Origin: Batrachochytrium dendrobatidis JAM81
Taxonomy: Eukaryota > Chytridiomycota > Chytridiomycetes > Rhizophydiales
Direction of reading: 5' to 3'
Length of the DNA: 64,000 nt
Assembly (NCBI RefSeq): GCF_000203795.2
Contig: NW_006281099.1
Span: 1,491,774 to 1,555,773 of the forward strand
Shown here: positions 11,231 through 23,286 of the stretch, one piece after another
Numbering within the stretch: the stretch's first letter is position 1
Layout: every line of letters starts with the position of its first letter
Position numbers and translations under genes: made by a program
The notes under the pieces: generated by a model
The model's database searches: none
Told to the model about the DNA's origin: nothing
What the model saw: the letters and a program-made list of their open reading frames with translations, nothing else

Positions 11231-12259
11231 ATGAGCCACATTCATCTCTTAAAACTCACTCAGTTGCCCTCACCAACTCTTCTGAAAATGACACTAACCC
11301 CACAATCTCTTGATAAGGATTTGGCTGAAAAGGCAGCTGCAAAGTACAGTCCTCTTCTTGAAGCAGAGGCACGTCAGTACTTGGAACAAGTGTCGGGCAT
11401 CAACTTCAATGATGACTTGTCGTTTGCCGAAAACCTCAAAAACGGTGTCATTCTTTGCAAGACCATCAATGCCATTATGCCCAATGATCCCATCAGAAAG
11501 ATTGCTGACAGTAAACTACCGTTTAAACAGATGGAAAATATTCACATGTACTTGGAAAAGACCAAGCAGTTGGGCATGCCTTCCTTTGAGTCTTTCCAGA
11601 CTGTCGATCTGTTCGAAGCAAAGAATATCAACCAGGTATCATGATATGGAGTGTCTTGTAAGACACCATGACTTTGAATGTTATACTAACTCATCATGCT
11701 CACTACAAAACAGGTCATCAACTCTATATTTTCACTGTCCAGACAGGCAGCCAAATATGGTTACACCGCTGTTCCAACTCTCGGCCCACAATTGGCTACC
11801 GCCACCAAACGTCGGTTTACCGAGGAACAGCTAGCTGAAGGAAGAGCAGCAGTTCCTCTTCTACAGGCATTCACTTCTCCAGTCTCCCAAGCAGGAATGG
11901 GTGCCATGGGTGCATCTCGACAAGTATACAATCCATCGATCCCCACCGGCGACACTACCGTTTCTTCTGGTATGTTTTCCACCACAGAAAGTGGTCGTCG
12001 CGCTGACCTGGGAATCGCAATGGGTGGCCGTCGTGAGATTGGTGGCGTTTACTTGGACTCATCCAACCCAACTGCTCCCATCTCGCCCATCTCTCCCGAT
12101 ATGATGGCTTCAGTCAAGACTGGTGCCGATGCTCAGTCTTTGAGCGGTGGCTTTGATGTTGATAGTGATGACTCGGATACCAACATTTTTAAACTATCTC
12201 AATCCACTGCTAAACTATCTATGATTCAGGAGTCTACTCCTGTCCAGCGTGAAGAGTAG
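11231..12259 (+). CDS. Calponin-homology (transgelin/calponin-like) actin-binding protein
   Basis: Two exons, to 11635 and 11714-12259. There are two in-frame ATGs: 11231 (316 residues) and 11288 (297 residues). The second gives MTLTPQSLDKDLAEKAAAKYSP, close to the family N-terminus, and is my preferred start. A single CH domain (about residues 20-135 from 11288) shows EARQYLEQVSG, LKNGVILCKTINAI, FKQMENIHMYL and VDLFEAKNINQ. It is followed by a calponin-like repeat, PVSQAGMGAMGASRQVY, and a Ser/Asp-rich tail. Family members (SM22, yeast Scp1, S. pombe Stg1) bundle actin filaments. Here that role is inferred from homology only. Confidence 0.88.
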
Positions 12260-12377
12260 TTGTATTTATCAGTCATGTTTGTCGCTGTTCTTTTTGGGAA
12301 TGATTCTAAATAGTCTGCTCACTATTTACATGCATATACTTTCATTTTGAATGTATCCTGTCATTCAATTTTTGTCT

Positions 12378-12840
12378 TGTTTTTTAAAATGCACCATGTT
12401 TGATTTTACAACTTTAATCTTTATGTATTGATCTTGCTGTGATTGTTTTCGGATATACAATGGTCAAGTATTTGTCTTGATTCTCTACTAGAAATCGACC
12501 TTTTCAATAGACACTACATACATTATACAAACTATAGTTTTAAACTGAGACTGTCTTGTTCAGTATAGCCATGCATCGTACGATCACCAGATTTATCCTG
12601 ATGTTTTCAACCAAACTCTATCCTAAACTATCATATTCGCACTCCAGTTCAAGAAAACAAAATTACATCCCAGAAATGCAACAGCTGTCTGCATAGTAAT
12701 CACTAAAAGACCAGTCGACTAAGCAGTTCAAGGGGCACAATATAGCTTAGCAAACTGAACCCAATCAACCATGAGACTGGCCATTTATTATGTATTTCGA
12801 CACCCATTTAGTGCTTCATTTTACGTGATTACAGCAGTGA
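12378..12840. mobile_element. Degenerate relic of the CCGTATTCAC terminal-repeat element
   Basis: This gene-free stretch keeps recognisable blocks of the elements at 40551-41043 and 59213-59667, in the same order: TTGATCTTGC.GTGATT, ATAGACACTAC, ACGATCACCAG, CCAGTTCAAG and a right end TTTTACGTGATTACAG. The blocks are diverged and the left terminal repeat is barely visible, so this is an old copy. It fills most of the 636-bp gap between the CH gene and IFT52. No coding potential is evident. Confidence 0.65.
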
Positions 12841-12895
12841 ATGATACCAACTAAATGTATGCTTTCACAATCCATTAAAATGGTCTCATTGTAAA

Positions 12896-15126
12896 CTAGA
12901 CTTGATCTAGTTTTTTCCAGTTGGCAATACTCTGGAACACATACTCGAGTATATGCTTTGCATCGGGCTTCTCTCCTGCATTGCTGCCATCTCGATTGGC
13001 ATTCATACGATCAGTCACCCCAAGAATATCACCACATTCACGAATATAATACTCCAAATCATCATCATGGCACTTGTTGGTGAGTTGCGCTAGCCGCGCT
13101 TTTTCGCTTGCAAATTGCTCGTCAAGATCAAAAAGATCAAGTGAGGGTGGTGGCAAATCTTTTAGCATGGGTGGAAACACTGCTGGTATCAATGGAGGCA
13201 GCGGTGTTTCAAACTATACAGTTTAGTGTTGATTGTATACATTTGAACACGTTAGACATGGTTTAATCACATCCTGATATGCTTGAAACTCCCACTATGT
13301 AGTACCTGAGGTTGAATCAGTGTCAACGGCCCGTGTTTGATATTCATCTGTGAATACAATCGAACTGCTGTAGGAACCAGACTAGTATCAAATTTAAACA
13401 GCTTCATATCAAACATGGTTGAAAAGTCCTTGGGTAACTCATCACTTTCCTATTCAATTGAAAATATAAGTGTATTGGTAATCCCTGAATTAGTCTAGTT
13501 TTTCAATTCGGTATTATAATACACGGCCTAAATCTCTCTAGTACCTGCAGACACGATCGTAGCGTCTCTGATAATTTTGGGGTCTCTGGGAGATAATGAT
13601 AATCAGAAATCTATAAAATCCATCAGTTTTGTCAATCAATAAAAATCAATCTGGTCACTGACAAAACCGTATTCTTACATCAGGCTCATTGGAATCAATG
13701 CTGTTTAAAACAACCTTGTCTAAAATTTACATTAGACAATCAGCACCATGTGTGCACATAACCAACAGCAGTCAGGACTGTTGTATTCAAAATTGAATCA
13801 AAACATACCAGATGTCAACAACTGAATCAACACATCAAACAGTTTGGCATTTTCTTCCTTTTCAATATACTCGTCTGAAAACATCTTGGCTGATCCAACA
13901 ACAATCATCTTTCCGCCTTTATTGGATGTCTGATACACAGCACCAATCGGTCGATTGAGCGGATACGATACAGTTCCTGACGACAACAGTGGAACAGCTG
14001 GTTTTTGCACATTTAGCGAGGCCCCAAACGGATATACAAATGTCAAGGAGCTTTACGTTGTATTTCAAAATTTAAATACTCGAGTTAACATGATTCATCT
14101 ATAGTTTCCTGATAAGCATAAGCCATTCAAATTTAAATACACCTGGGATTGGTCTTCCCTAAATCTTGTGTCGACTGGTCAGACGTACTCAATTCCCGCT
14201 TTCCAGATATCCGATTTAGTTCACGGTTCAATACACCATTGCTCACATGAACTTCCTTTGGGTGGAAATATTTAAAATACACAGTACGTGTAACTGAATC
14301 TGTGTACATGTACAGTTGAATTTAATTATAACTGATCAATCGATATGCCTGAATATCATATTTTTGAAACCCCCACTAAATGACATACCTGGATTGACCA
14401 TCATACCGTACTCTTCAAGTAGGTAGTTAAAATTGGTATTGGAAACTGATTCGCCTCCCTCTCCAGCCAAATACAAAATAGATCCACCTCGCTCCAGATA
14501 TGCTTTGAGTGCCGAAAACTAGTATTATTTGAAATCATTCTAATTGGTTATTTTGTGCAATAGCTGCCAATACAATAATCAGCCATCCGATTACCTCGGA
14601 AGTGGAGAATTTTTCCCTTGGAGCACCAAAGATGAGCAAATTTGTATCAGTGAGTTTAGGCAGATTCATATCCTCCTTGAATCTAAAAGATATAGATAAA
14701 TATGAGTATAATAAAAACCATTAAATAGCAAGTATTCGTCGCGTGTTGTGCATTACTAGGATTACAATTGATGCAGAGGTTGAATAGGTGTCCAGACAGC
14801 TTATCCAAACTTTACTACTCAACATACACCAATATGAGCAATGCATTTTATTATATTGGTAGTTTGCCAATATTTAAGCTATAATGCAAGCATTCTTACA
14901 AGCCGATTTTGAAAGCTGACCGCAGCCTTCGTTGTAACGACTTGAACCCATTGCTGGGCGTGTATTGTTCCTTTTTAGATATATTGAATAGAACCGAGAG
15001 TTGTGGCTGTTGCAGTGACTGTTGTGTTGGTTGGGTGTCTGAATAATAGGGAGCGGAGTTGTCCACTCTTGCTGTTTGGGATGCAGCTGGGGCATTAAAC
15101 AGGTCTCTAGATTCTGCTGCAAGCAT
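12896..15126 (-). CDS. IFT52: Intraflagellar transport protein 52 (IFT-B core)
   Basis: IFT-B subunit needed to build and maintain the flagellum, here presumably that of the zoospore. Nine exons: 14900-15126, 14595-14682, 14389-14518, 14143-14299, 13809-14050, 13679-13719, 13545-13610, 13306-13449, 12896-13213; phases agree, 470 residues (human 437). Matches run the full length: FNISKKEQYTPSNGFKSL near the start, FGAPREKFSTSE, GEGGESVSNTNFNYLLEEYG, KYFHPKEV, TFVYPFGASLNV, GKMIVVGSAKMFSDEYI, ISDYHYLPET, and the C-terminal LFDLDEQFASEKARLAQLTNK with CGDILGVT. The N-terminus is about 40 residues longer than in animals and Ala/Gln-rich. It is divergent from the thioesterase gene. Confidence 0.96.
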
Positions 15127-15323
15127 GATAGGTTAGTTGGCAAAGAGCCGATATTGGGCCAACTAAAAATTCCTTGACTCGAGTCAATACAGTTGTCAAG
15201 TCGTAGATATGCGACCAACATATCGACGCGATCCAATGCAAATCTCGTCTGCTGAAGCACGAGTGTTTACAAAATACATTATTCAGCTAGATATTCTTTT
15301 ATCCATTCAATTACTCTTTGATC
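15127..15323. promoter_or_regulatory. Shared promoter region, IFT52/thioesterase
   Basis: A gap of 197 bp between two divergent starts (IFT52 at 15126, thioesterase at 15324 or 15318). Both promoters must lie here. I could not identify an X-box-like or other specific site with confidence. Confidence 0.4.
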
Positions 15324-15955
15324 ATGGCATTCACTCAGGACGTATTCGACCATATGGTTAAACACATGTACCATGGACGATATGGGCATGATATCATATG
15401 CCGTTTGAAAGTTGTTGATGAGAGAGAGAACGGAACTCCCAACTTGATTTCCTTTCAAACCGTCGTTGATCAATCCATGCTAAACCCATTGAATACGTTG
15501 CATGGTGGTGCATGTGCCATAGTAAGCATTTTTCTATTGCTTGAGTGTACTTGTCAAGGTTCAAAGAATGAAACTGCATCATCACAACAAACTTAGACTC
15601 TTTAAATGAACCTTTCAAATGTACTGTGCATCTATAGTTGGCAGATGTATGCACATCGTTCGCATTAGCAGCATGCAATCCAGAGGCATTCATGTCAACA
15701 ACAGTGGATCTGCACCTTCAGTTTCTATCAAGCGCAGTACTTGGAGATACAATCCAGGTACAATGTACTACTAGTAAAGTAGGTTCACGAATGGCATATC
15801 TGCAATTCACCATCCTAAACCTAGGCAATCATCATAATGCTACAGTTGAAAAGGGTGCAGAATCGTCCCCACCAAAAGTCATGGCAGTTGGCACCCACAC
15901 CAAATATATTCTAAAATCCTCGCTTTATCAAAGTTTCAACTGCCTTGGGATTTAA
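15324..15955 (+). CDS. Hotdog-fold thioesterase (ACOT13/PaaI-like)
   Basis: Two exons, 15324-15521 and 15638-15955; 171 residues. An in-frame ATG two codons upstream (15318) is an alternative start. The hotdog signature is present: LNPLNTLHGGACAI (HGG loop), continuing across the intron as LADVCTSFALAA, then STTVDLHLQFLSSAVLGDTI. The size and order fit the acyl-CoA thioesterase 13/PaaI group, which hydrolyses acyl-CoA thioesters; the substrate cannot be told from sequence. It converges on the PITH-domain gene, with 78 bp between the stops. Confidence 0.88.
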
Positions 15956-16033
15956 TGAATAATATAGATGGGCTATTGAGATAAAAACGGGATTCCCAAC
16001 AGGATGTGGATACATGGCTTGATTGCCCAAGAT

Positions 16034-17071
16034 TCACTGGATTGTGCCGAATCCCTTCAAACTATCAGCCTCTGTCTTGTGATCTGCAGGATTGGCAGCC
16101 AACTGTTTAAAATATACAAACCCAAAAAAGCAAGATTAGTGTATAATTGAATTGCTGGTGTATTCTAGTATTACAACTAGCATCAACTACCTCGTAAATA
16201 GTAATGATCGGAGCCTTGGTAATGGCTGTCCACTCGCCCTTGAGTCCAATATAGTTGATTTTGGTGGACTCGCTGCCAAAATTGCTTGGAATAAACAAGG
16301 TTAGATTACGGACATTGGCAAACTTGGTCATACGAGTTGGATATTCTGGAATCACACCCCTTGGGATCGTTTCAACTAGTTCCCATTCCTGCTGACAGCC
16401 AGTAGATTCAACCGATCCAAAATCGATATCTTCTCTATTGATGAATCTAATATAAAGAGTAGTGAGGACAGAGTTCTTGTAGGTAGGCAAGCAATCCCAA
16501 CGTACACTTTCATGCATGATGGAGCACTGGCATCGTTGTTTCCCAGCAATGCAATGGACTTGAGTTTGACAGAACTAACAAATCTATTGGCAGTGTTATT
16601 TAACAAGTCTGAATTTTGCATATAAAATAGCAGCGAGTTTGCAGTATAATCAAGACTCGAGATATATACTTACGGAATGAATATAATCAACTGCTCGTCT
16701 GCATCGCTCTCGACAAACTAGAATCGTTGTGTGTATTACAGAATGGTTTATACTGACAAATCCAAATGTATAATGCATGCTATAAGCCAATATCCAACCT
16801 GTCCTTCATCAAACCGCTTGTCCCATGGACGAAACACTTTCTTTACCGACCTAGTTCATGTATATATGATCAGTCTAGCACACGTTTAGCAGTAGCGTAT
16901 AGAAACAAAGACTCTAGGCAAAAGACAATACCCTGAAATGGCTTCATTCAGACAACGGACATTGTCCAGGTCAATCTGAGATATAAGAGTGACTTCCTCT
17001 CCTCTATCAGGACCATCATGATCATGGTCATGTTCATCACTGCAGTTATGCCCTCCGTGACTGTGTGACAT
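16034..17071 (-). CDS. PITH-domain protein (PITHD1-like)
   Basis: Six exons: 16932-17071, 16799-16850, 16674-16717, 16506-16583, 16191-16446, 16034-16102; 212 residues (human PITHD1 211). The N-terminus is a His/Asp-rich run beginning MSHSHGGHN, as in PITHD1. The PITH domain shows VKKVFRPWDKRFDEGQ, FVESDADEQLIIFIPF, SVKLKSIALLG, NLTLFIPSNFGSESTKI, YIGLKGEW and the end NPADHK. PITH domains are all-beta folds; in TXNL1 the domain binds the proteasome. A proteasome link here is only suggested by the family. Confidence 0.92.
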
Positions 17072-17151
17072 GATGGCTTGCTGTTTAGCAATTCTGTATC
17101 TTCAGAATAAAGGAAACCACTAATTGAATTGCTCGCTTCCAACTTGTAAAT

Positions 17152-19230
17152 CTATTTATTGGAATCTTGCTGCAGCTCAGTCAGTGCTGCCATTTGGTTT
17201 TTCAACAAGTATATTTCTGCCCACACTCCTTCTGATACTTTAGCATGTCCGGCATCTACTAGTCTGCGTATTTGCTTCTCTAGTGGTCCCATTGGTAGAT
17301 TCTCATACAATGGCCGAAAAGAGAACAGTGCAAACAGAAACAGAGTAAGAAATGCACAAAAGTCATTACCTGCCATGTCGCTTGGATTATTACAAAGTGA
17401 CGATGTAGGATCAGTTGTTTTATACGCTGGATACAAGGCAGCGACAGAATTGCGTCGACTCATGCGATCTAGAACAGAGTATCGTATTGACAGCGGTATG
17501 TTGCCATTGAACGATGGTCGACTAAATAATGACATGGCTGATGCATTTTGCACAACCCCATCACCATGATCCAACATTGAAAGGTTTAAATCTGCTGATG
17601 AAACCAAGGTATCTGGAGACATGACTTCCTTTGGACATGTGGATGAAAAAAATGATTGCTGCGACTGGATTTGTGACAGGACTTGTAATGCCTCGTCATT
17701 CACTGCAATGCCGTTGAGTATATCTTCCAATGTTTTTAGCTTTCGTTTTGCTGCAATCGAAGAAGATACCGTCGCGTATAGCTCTGTGCTGCAAATTTGA
17801 GCCAAGAGTTCATCCAGCCCTTGAATATACTGCTTGATCGTCTCTGCGTCATAGGAGCCGGTATTTGATGTTGATGTTAATGGCAACTGAGTCTCTACTG
17901 TAGCACGGACTGTATTATCATCAAAATGTGTAGGTGTTGATTGAACTGCCAATGCCGCATCTGCAAGTATTTTTGGAAGAAACAGCTGTGTACGATCATC
18001 TACAATACAATTGAATACATCCGGTATGGCTGAAATGACTTGAGAAATGACTTCTTCCACTGTGCTATTAGAAGGCATTTCTTTTAGCCTTTGCGGCAAG
18101 ACCTGAAATAGCATGTTTGCTAGCTGTGGCCACGATCCACTTGTTACTGACAGTTGGCTAAAAACAGATTGAATGAGTGGTCGTGTTCCTCTCGATAAAA
18201 TCACATATCCTCTTGACTTATTTGTAGAAAGATCAAGTGGTTTCATTGATTCCCTAGTGAGTCAATGCACAGTAAGCCAACAGCTGGCAAACAAGACTGA
18301 CATGGAAAGTTAATCAACATACCATAGTAAATCAGTAGACACCCAATAAGGCGGATACTTTGAATAAAATGGTTTAGAATACAGTTAGTATGACCCTTTG
18401 AAAAATATTTAAGCATTTAAAACAATACCTTGAATCTTGCAACATCTAAAATCAAAACCATATTTTTTGTTTCGTTATATCTAGATTGGGCAGTCAGATT
18501 TAAATAGCATTATTCATCTCATATTCCTTAAACGTCATGTCTATACAATACTTGTAAATTACCCTCCAATCGGACTAAAATGCCCGGTTCCAGTTTGGCC
18601 AAGAGCCTTGCGATCATATGAGACCACCATATGTATATCTGGCGACTGGCATGCTTGCTTTAATTGTTTCAAAAAATTATCATATGTGGAATCTCCACCA
18701 GGTCGGTGAAGATGAGCGGTAAGACCATTGCATTGAGCTAAACATACAAACTCTGCAATAGATATCCCTGTTTCTCGTATTTCTTTTAGACTTCTACAAC
18801 AATCGAGCATGGATTCGTCATACCATCGCCACACTCCCTTCCATGTTCGTAGTGGATCCATTTCCAGTGCGTTCAAGACCATACACAACGAGCTAAGACC
18901 GCAAAAAGCAGGCTCGGATTGTGTTAGAAATTGCATTGAAAGAATAAAATAAGACTCCATGTAATCTTGGTCCAGAGATTCACGAAAGAGAGCCTTTCCC
19001 TGTTGTGTATGCAGTGCGATACACGATACAGGCAATGCGCGTTTGTAAAACGTTGGGTTGGATACATCAGTTGAAGCGGCTGGCATAGTAGAACCAGAAT
19101 TTACAGTAGGTTTAGTTGAATCAGTCGAGTTACATGTTGCAGCGATGTGGGTTGTCACGGTTACAGGTAATTCAAGTGCTGGTTTACATTTAGAGTTATC
19201 TGCTGCAGATGCTGCGGCTACTTGAAACAT
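17152..19230 (-). CDS. Phytochelatin synthase
   Basis: Glutathione gamma-glutamylcysteinyltransferase, which makes phytochelatins from glutathione in response to cadmium and other metals. Exons: 18563-19230, 18429-18480, 18323-18357, 17152-18253; 618 residues. The papain-like domain is complete: QSEPAFCGLSSL (nucleophile Cys110), GTGHFSPIGG (His217) and LILDVARFKYPPYWV (Asp235). The Cys-His and His-Asp spacings (107 and 18) match Arabidopsis PCS1 (106 and 18). The first 60 residues are an Ser/Thr/Ala-rich extension. The C-terminal half is divergent. A GT-AG stretch of 90 nt at 17280-17369 is in frame and T-rich, and it encodes the only very hydrophobic run (LTLFLFALF). It may be a real intron; splicing it would give 588 residues. 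Confidence 0.95.
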
Positions 19231-19241
19231 TTACTAAATAT

Positions 19242-19355
19242 TACAGCTGTATTCACGTAAAATGGAACTTTTGTATCTATTTGCAGTGGATTTATTTGAT
19301 TTAGAATAAACAATAGTCGAGCATTTGCTGCAGTTTTTTACTAGAAATTGACTTT
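19242..19355 (+). mobile_element. Left-end fragment of an older CCGTATTCAC-family element
   Basis: Starts TACAGCTGTATTCACGTAAA, the family terminal repeat, and continues with the subterminal blocks seen at 12.4 kb and 59.2 kb (ATACAATAGTCGAGC-like, then TTTTTACTAGAAATTGAC). It stops exactly where the next element (19359-19684) begins, and I see no right half beyond that. It looks like an older copy interrupted by the younger one. Confidence 0.7.
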
Positions 19356-19358
19356 CGG

Positions 19359-19684
19359 TCGTATTCATATAAATGGAACCCTAAATGTGTCAAAACACAT
19401 GATAAACCATCAGTCTCATATAGTGATAGTTTACACTACATGCACTGGACATCACCGTGCTCTAAACTCCTTGACAAAGTTTACTGGTATTTTTCCTGAT
19501 GATCAACACGGAAACAATCTTGGTTTGAACCTATAGTTTGTATTATATGATGGTCGTTGTGTTTATTGAATTGAAAGTGCCAATTAGAGTTAATGTGTAG
19601 CAAGTGCAACGAATATTTAATCATTGTATATTCCAAAATAGTCACTGCAAGATAAATACAAGTGTTGCATTGTACGTGAATACA
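19359..19684 (+). mobile_element. Short terminal-inverted-repeat element, copy 1 (about 330 bp)
   Basis: Nearly identical, with a handful of substitutions, to 23287-23613. Ends are CGTATTCATATAAATGGAAC on the left and GTACGTGAATACAG on the right. The right 75 bp are related to the left subterminal region of the 480-bp elements at 39.8 and 40.5 kb, so the two size classes belong together. There is no transposase, so it is non-autonomous. It lies 46 bp beyond the Sel1-repeat gene's stop codon and probably overlaps its 3' UTR. Confidence 0.85.
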
Positions 19685-19730
19685 GCTCAAATGATTTTTT
19701 AAACCTTTATTGTAAAGTCAATCTACTCTA

Positions 19731-22700
19731 TTACATTGAGGAAAGAGGAAGATCGGCCAAAGTAGCCAGTCGTTCAGAAGCTTCTTGATTACCACGACGA
19801 ACAGCCTATAAAATACATCAATGTATAAACGAGTCAGACAAGACCAATAATTTAATCATACTTGTCATGAATGAGGTACATACTTCGCGGTAAAGTTTAA
19901 TGGCTTTGTCGAAATCTTTGGCAACTCCTTGACCAGTCTCATACAAGGCAGCAAGATTAAAAGTTGCACGAGCATGACCAAGTCGCACTGCACGTCTATA
20001 CCATGATGCAGCAATTGTAGGATCTCCATCTCCATCCAACCCTCTTGCGTATCCCATCTCAAACAGCTCTCCGAGCATATTTTGTGCTTCTGGATCTCCA
20101 TTAAAAAGCCCAGAATTTGATTGAGTAGATGTGTTTTGTTGGTTAAAGCTGGTTTGATTAGTATAATATGCACCATAGTTGTGGCGATCGTGGTTCTGGT
20201 ATTCTGGACCCTGGGGTTTATCGTTTTGCTGGACAGACAACAATTCTAATTGACCAACAATTTGATTGTCTTGAGCATTTTTTCCAGCAGCTGATTCAGT
20301 AGAAGGCGTTGCTGCCATTAATAAATATTTGAGTGCAGCATCGTACCGCGCCGTTGATGTCTCGCCAAAAGTAAATTTGGTTTCCAAGGAGCTTTTTGTC
20401 TGGCGTGATCTATTATATGATAACAAGAATGCATCACTTTCTAGATTTGTAGTCGCTTGAGAAACGCAAATCAAAACAGTTGCAAGACGCACCTGTGCGT
20501 TAGTGTGTCCCTGTTTCAGTTATAATATGGCAATTAAATTATGAATTTAACCATACAATTTAATAAAACACTGCTATTGCGTTTTTCAATAAAGCATACC
20601 TTGTCTGCCGCAATTTGGTAGTATTGAATTGCCAGTTCTATTTGACGAGTGATGGTAGATTGAGATAGTTGAACTGCTCGCTTGACCAGACTGGAAAGCT
20701 CGGTGCATCCAGATTCATATATTGTACCAAGATGGTATGCAGCATCGATGCTATGTAGATTTAAACAATTCGTAGTAAAATTTAGGCATACTATGAACTG
20801 ACTGTTAAACCAGGCCTAAACTTCAGTATTGTAATACGTACCTTCCCAATGATAACGCAACATGAAAATACTGCATTGCTGCAATATAATCTCCTTCCGT
20901 CAATAGCATATATCCTAAATTGTTGGTACCGCTTGGATGTCGAAGATCCGCTGCCTTTTGGTAATACGCTTTAGCCATGATGTTATCTTTTCCAATGCCA
21001 TTTCCTTCTTCATAGCAAATTCCCAAGTTATTTTGTGCTGGCGGAAATCCCTATCGAGTTAAATTCATCAGTATAGCCAAGTATAATCAAGTATAGTCAG
21101 AGTGCAGCGATATCAAACCTGATCAGCTGCAGCTCGATACCAAATGACTGCTTCTGTGTGATCGCGGCGAATTCCTCGACCTCGATAGTAGCAGCTTCCC
21201 AATGCATTTTGAGCACGAGCATACCCCATATCGGCTGCGGATCGATACAATTCCACTGCCATCCGTAAATCCTGTGCTACTCCTAACCCATTCTCGATCA
21301 TGAATGCTGAAATGAAATGCGTTGGAGTATAAATTCTTGTTAAAAACTCTGTCGATCCAGCATTAAACCGAAACCAAAATTAGCGCTGGGATTAGCAATA
21401 AGCATACCGTAGTTGGTGATTCCATCAAGGTGACCCAGTTTAGCCGCTCGTTTATACATTTCTGTAGCTAAAACATGGCTTACTTGGCATCCTCGTCCTA
21501 GCTCATATAATCGACCAAGATTGTTGAGTGCCTCTGCTGATTTTCCTTCGGCAGCCTTTCGATACCATTTTGTCGCGTTTGGCATATCTCGTTTACGACC
21601 CAATCCAAATTCAAGCATGACTCCAAGCATGTTGCATGCATCAGCCAAATTCATCTTTGCCGCCACCTATATTTAGAATTGACATTTACAAAGTTAAATT
21701 GGAACATTTTGGCAATGCACATAATGACCAACAACAACCAAACCTCGTATCTCTTAAAAGCAATGTCATGAGATTTCACTACACCATAACCCATGAAATA
21801 CTTTTCGCCTTGCATGAAAATACTTTTGGCATCATCCAAAGTGATGTCTGTTTAAATGTTTAATATCAAATAAAAAGAGTTGCCATCAATAAACATATGA
21901 GCAAGGTTGAGATCAAAGCTGTTGAACATTACCTGCCCAATCTCCGGGTACTCCTGTGGCTACAGCCAGTTTGGTGATATTTTCAGCCACTTGATGGGTT
22001 TTTTGAGTGCATGTTTGAGCCAATGCAACACTCAGCTCAAGTAGCTAATGATGCAAAAAAATGATTAGCATATTGACGTATATGTAGCATATTGGACTCG
22101 TTTGAACATTTAAAGGCGATACTTGCTAGTTCTGCCCATGCAGATCGGATGCGAGTGCAGAAATCGATTAATTTACGACGATGATAGCCCGTGCTCAATG
22201 CAATGGAAACGACGTTTTGGTATTTTTTCACCTTTTCATTCATGATCCAAGCAATCTTTTGCATTTCGTACATCCAGCTGTAGATCATATGGGATGCCGT
22301 GGAGTGTTCAACTGCGTTATTGGAAACCCCAGTGTTGCGGATTGCTCGGTGAAACGGAAGTGGGTCTATAGATGAGGATTGTGGTGATGATACTAGCTCC
22401 ATCATACCTGGAGTGAATGGGGTTGATGCGCCTTGAAGTTTGAGTGGATTAAAGGATTCTGAGAGTGCATTTATATGGCTGTTGATGTCATCTCGTTTTA
22501 GCACTAAATTATCCTATCGGTTTAACCGTGCATGTTAACTTAATTAGCAACACAATACTTTTCAACTGTTTTAATTTGGCATGACAACTTCAATCTTGCA
22601 ATTACCTTGATTTCCGATAACTGCTTTAAAATAGTAGACAGTTCTGGCATGTGCAAACTAAGGGCTTCTAACCCCATGATAATTTCTCCAAGTAGTAATC

Positions 22701-23175
22701 CCACCTCGTCTACTCCAACGGTTGTTAATGACGAGGTTATTGGAGAGTATTTTAAGCGAGAAACAGCAGATTCGGTATCATTGTATCTGACTTTTTGAGA
22801 TGTGGATGGTGGAGATGAAGGCATGGATGTGGTTTGAGTTTCCCGTTTGCCTAACCCGCTCAGCAATGATTTCTTTTTTGGTGGACTGAGATGGGAAGAG
22901 TCAGCATCATGTTCTTTTCTGTGTTGGTAGTGTTTCTGTTTGAATGGAAGTGACGGTAACGGTCTATCTGCGCTATTGCTAGTTGACAAAAGTGCATCTG
23001 CAGCTACGCGGTCTACAACGACTTCACTGGATAAGTTTATTTTAGAAAGATGCGTGTCTGGTCCAACATTGACGTTGTCGAGGCTGTTGTTGTTTGAATT
23101 TGCCATATTACTGGTAAACTGGTTTGTTTTGGGAGGAATGTATATCCGAGGTCGTTGTATGAAGGCTTCAGACAT
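19731..23175 (-). CDS. Sel1-repeat (SEL1/Skt5-like) protein
   Basis: Ten exons: 22606-23175, 22127-22513, 21933-22044, 21744-21847, 21408-21666, 21119-21306, 20842-21050, 20600-20750, 19884-20510, 19731-19805; phases agree, 893 residues. The first about 190 residues are Ser/Pro/Lys-rich and probably disordered. A helical region follows (AIRNTG...WMYEMQKIAWIM). Then come Sel1-like repeats: ALNNLGRLYELGRG, AQNALGSCYYRGRGI, NNLGICYEEGNGI, AQNMLGELFEMGYARG and ATFNLAALYETGQGV. Such proteins are scaffolds; fungal examples activate chitin synthase (Skt5/Chs4) or act in ER quality control (Hrd3). The order here does not let me choose. The intron after 22127 needs a GC donor (GCAAGT). Two near-identical mobile elements flank the gene. 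Confidence 0.85.
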
Positions 23176-23286
23176 TTGGGCAAGTCCACCTAAGCTAGTT
23201 GTTTGAGGTTAAAAAATTTATTGTTGGTCAGATTTGAAATACGGACGTGTTCTTGTTATGGGCTTTATATCATCCACCCCTTACAG

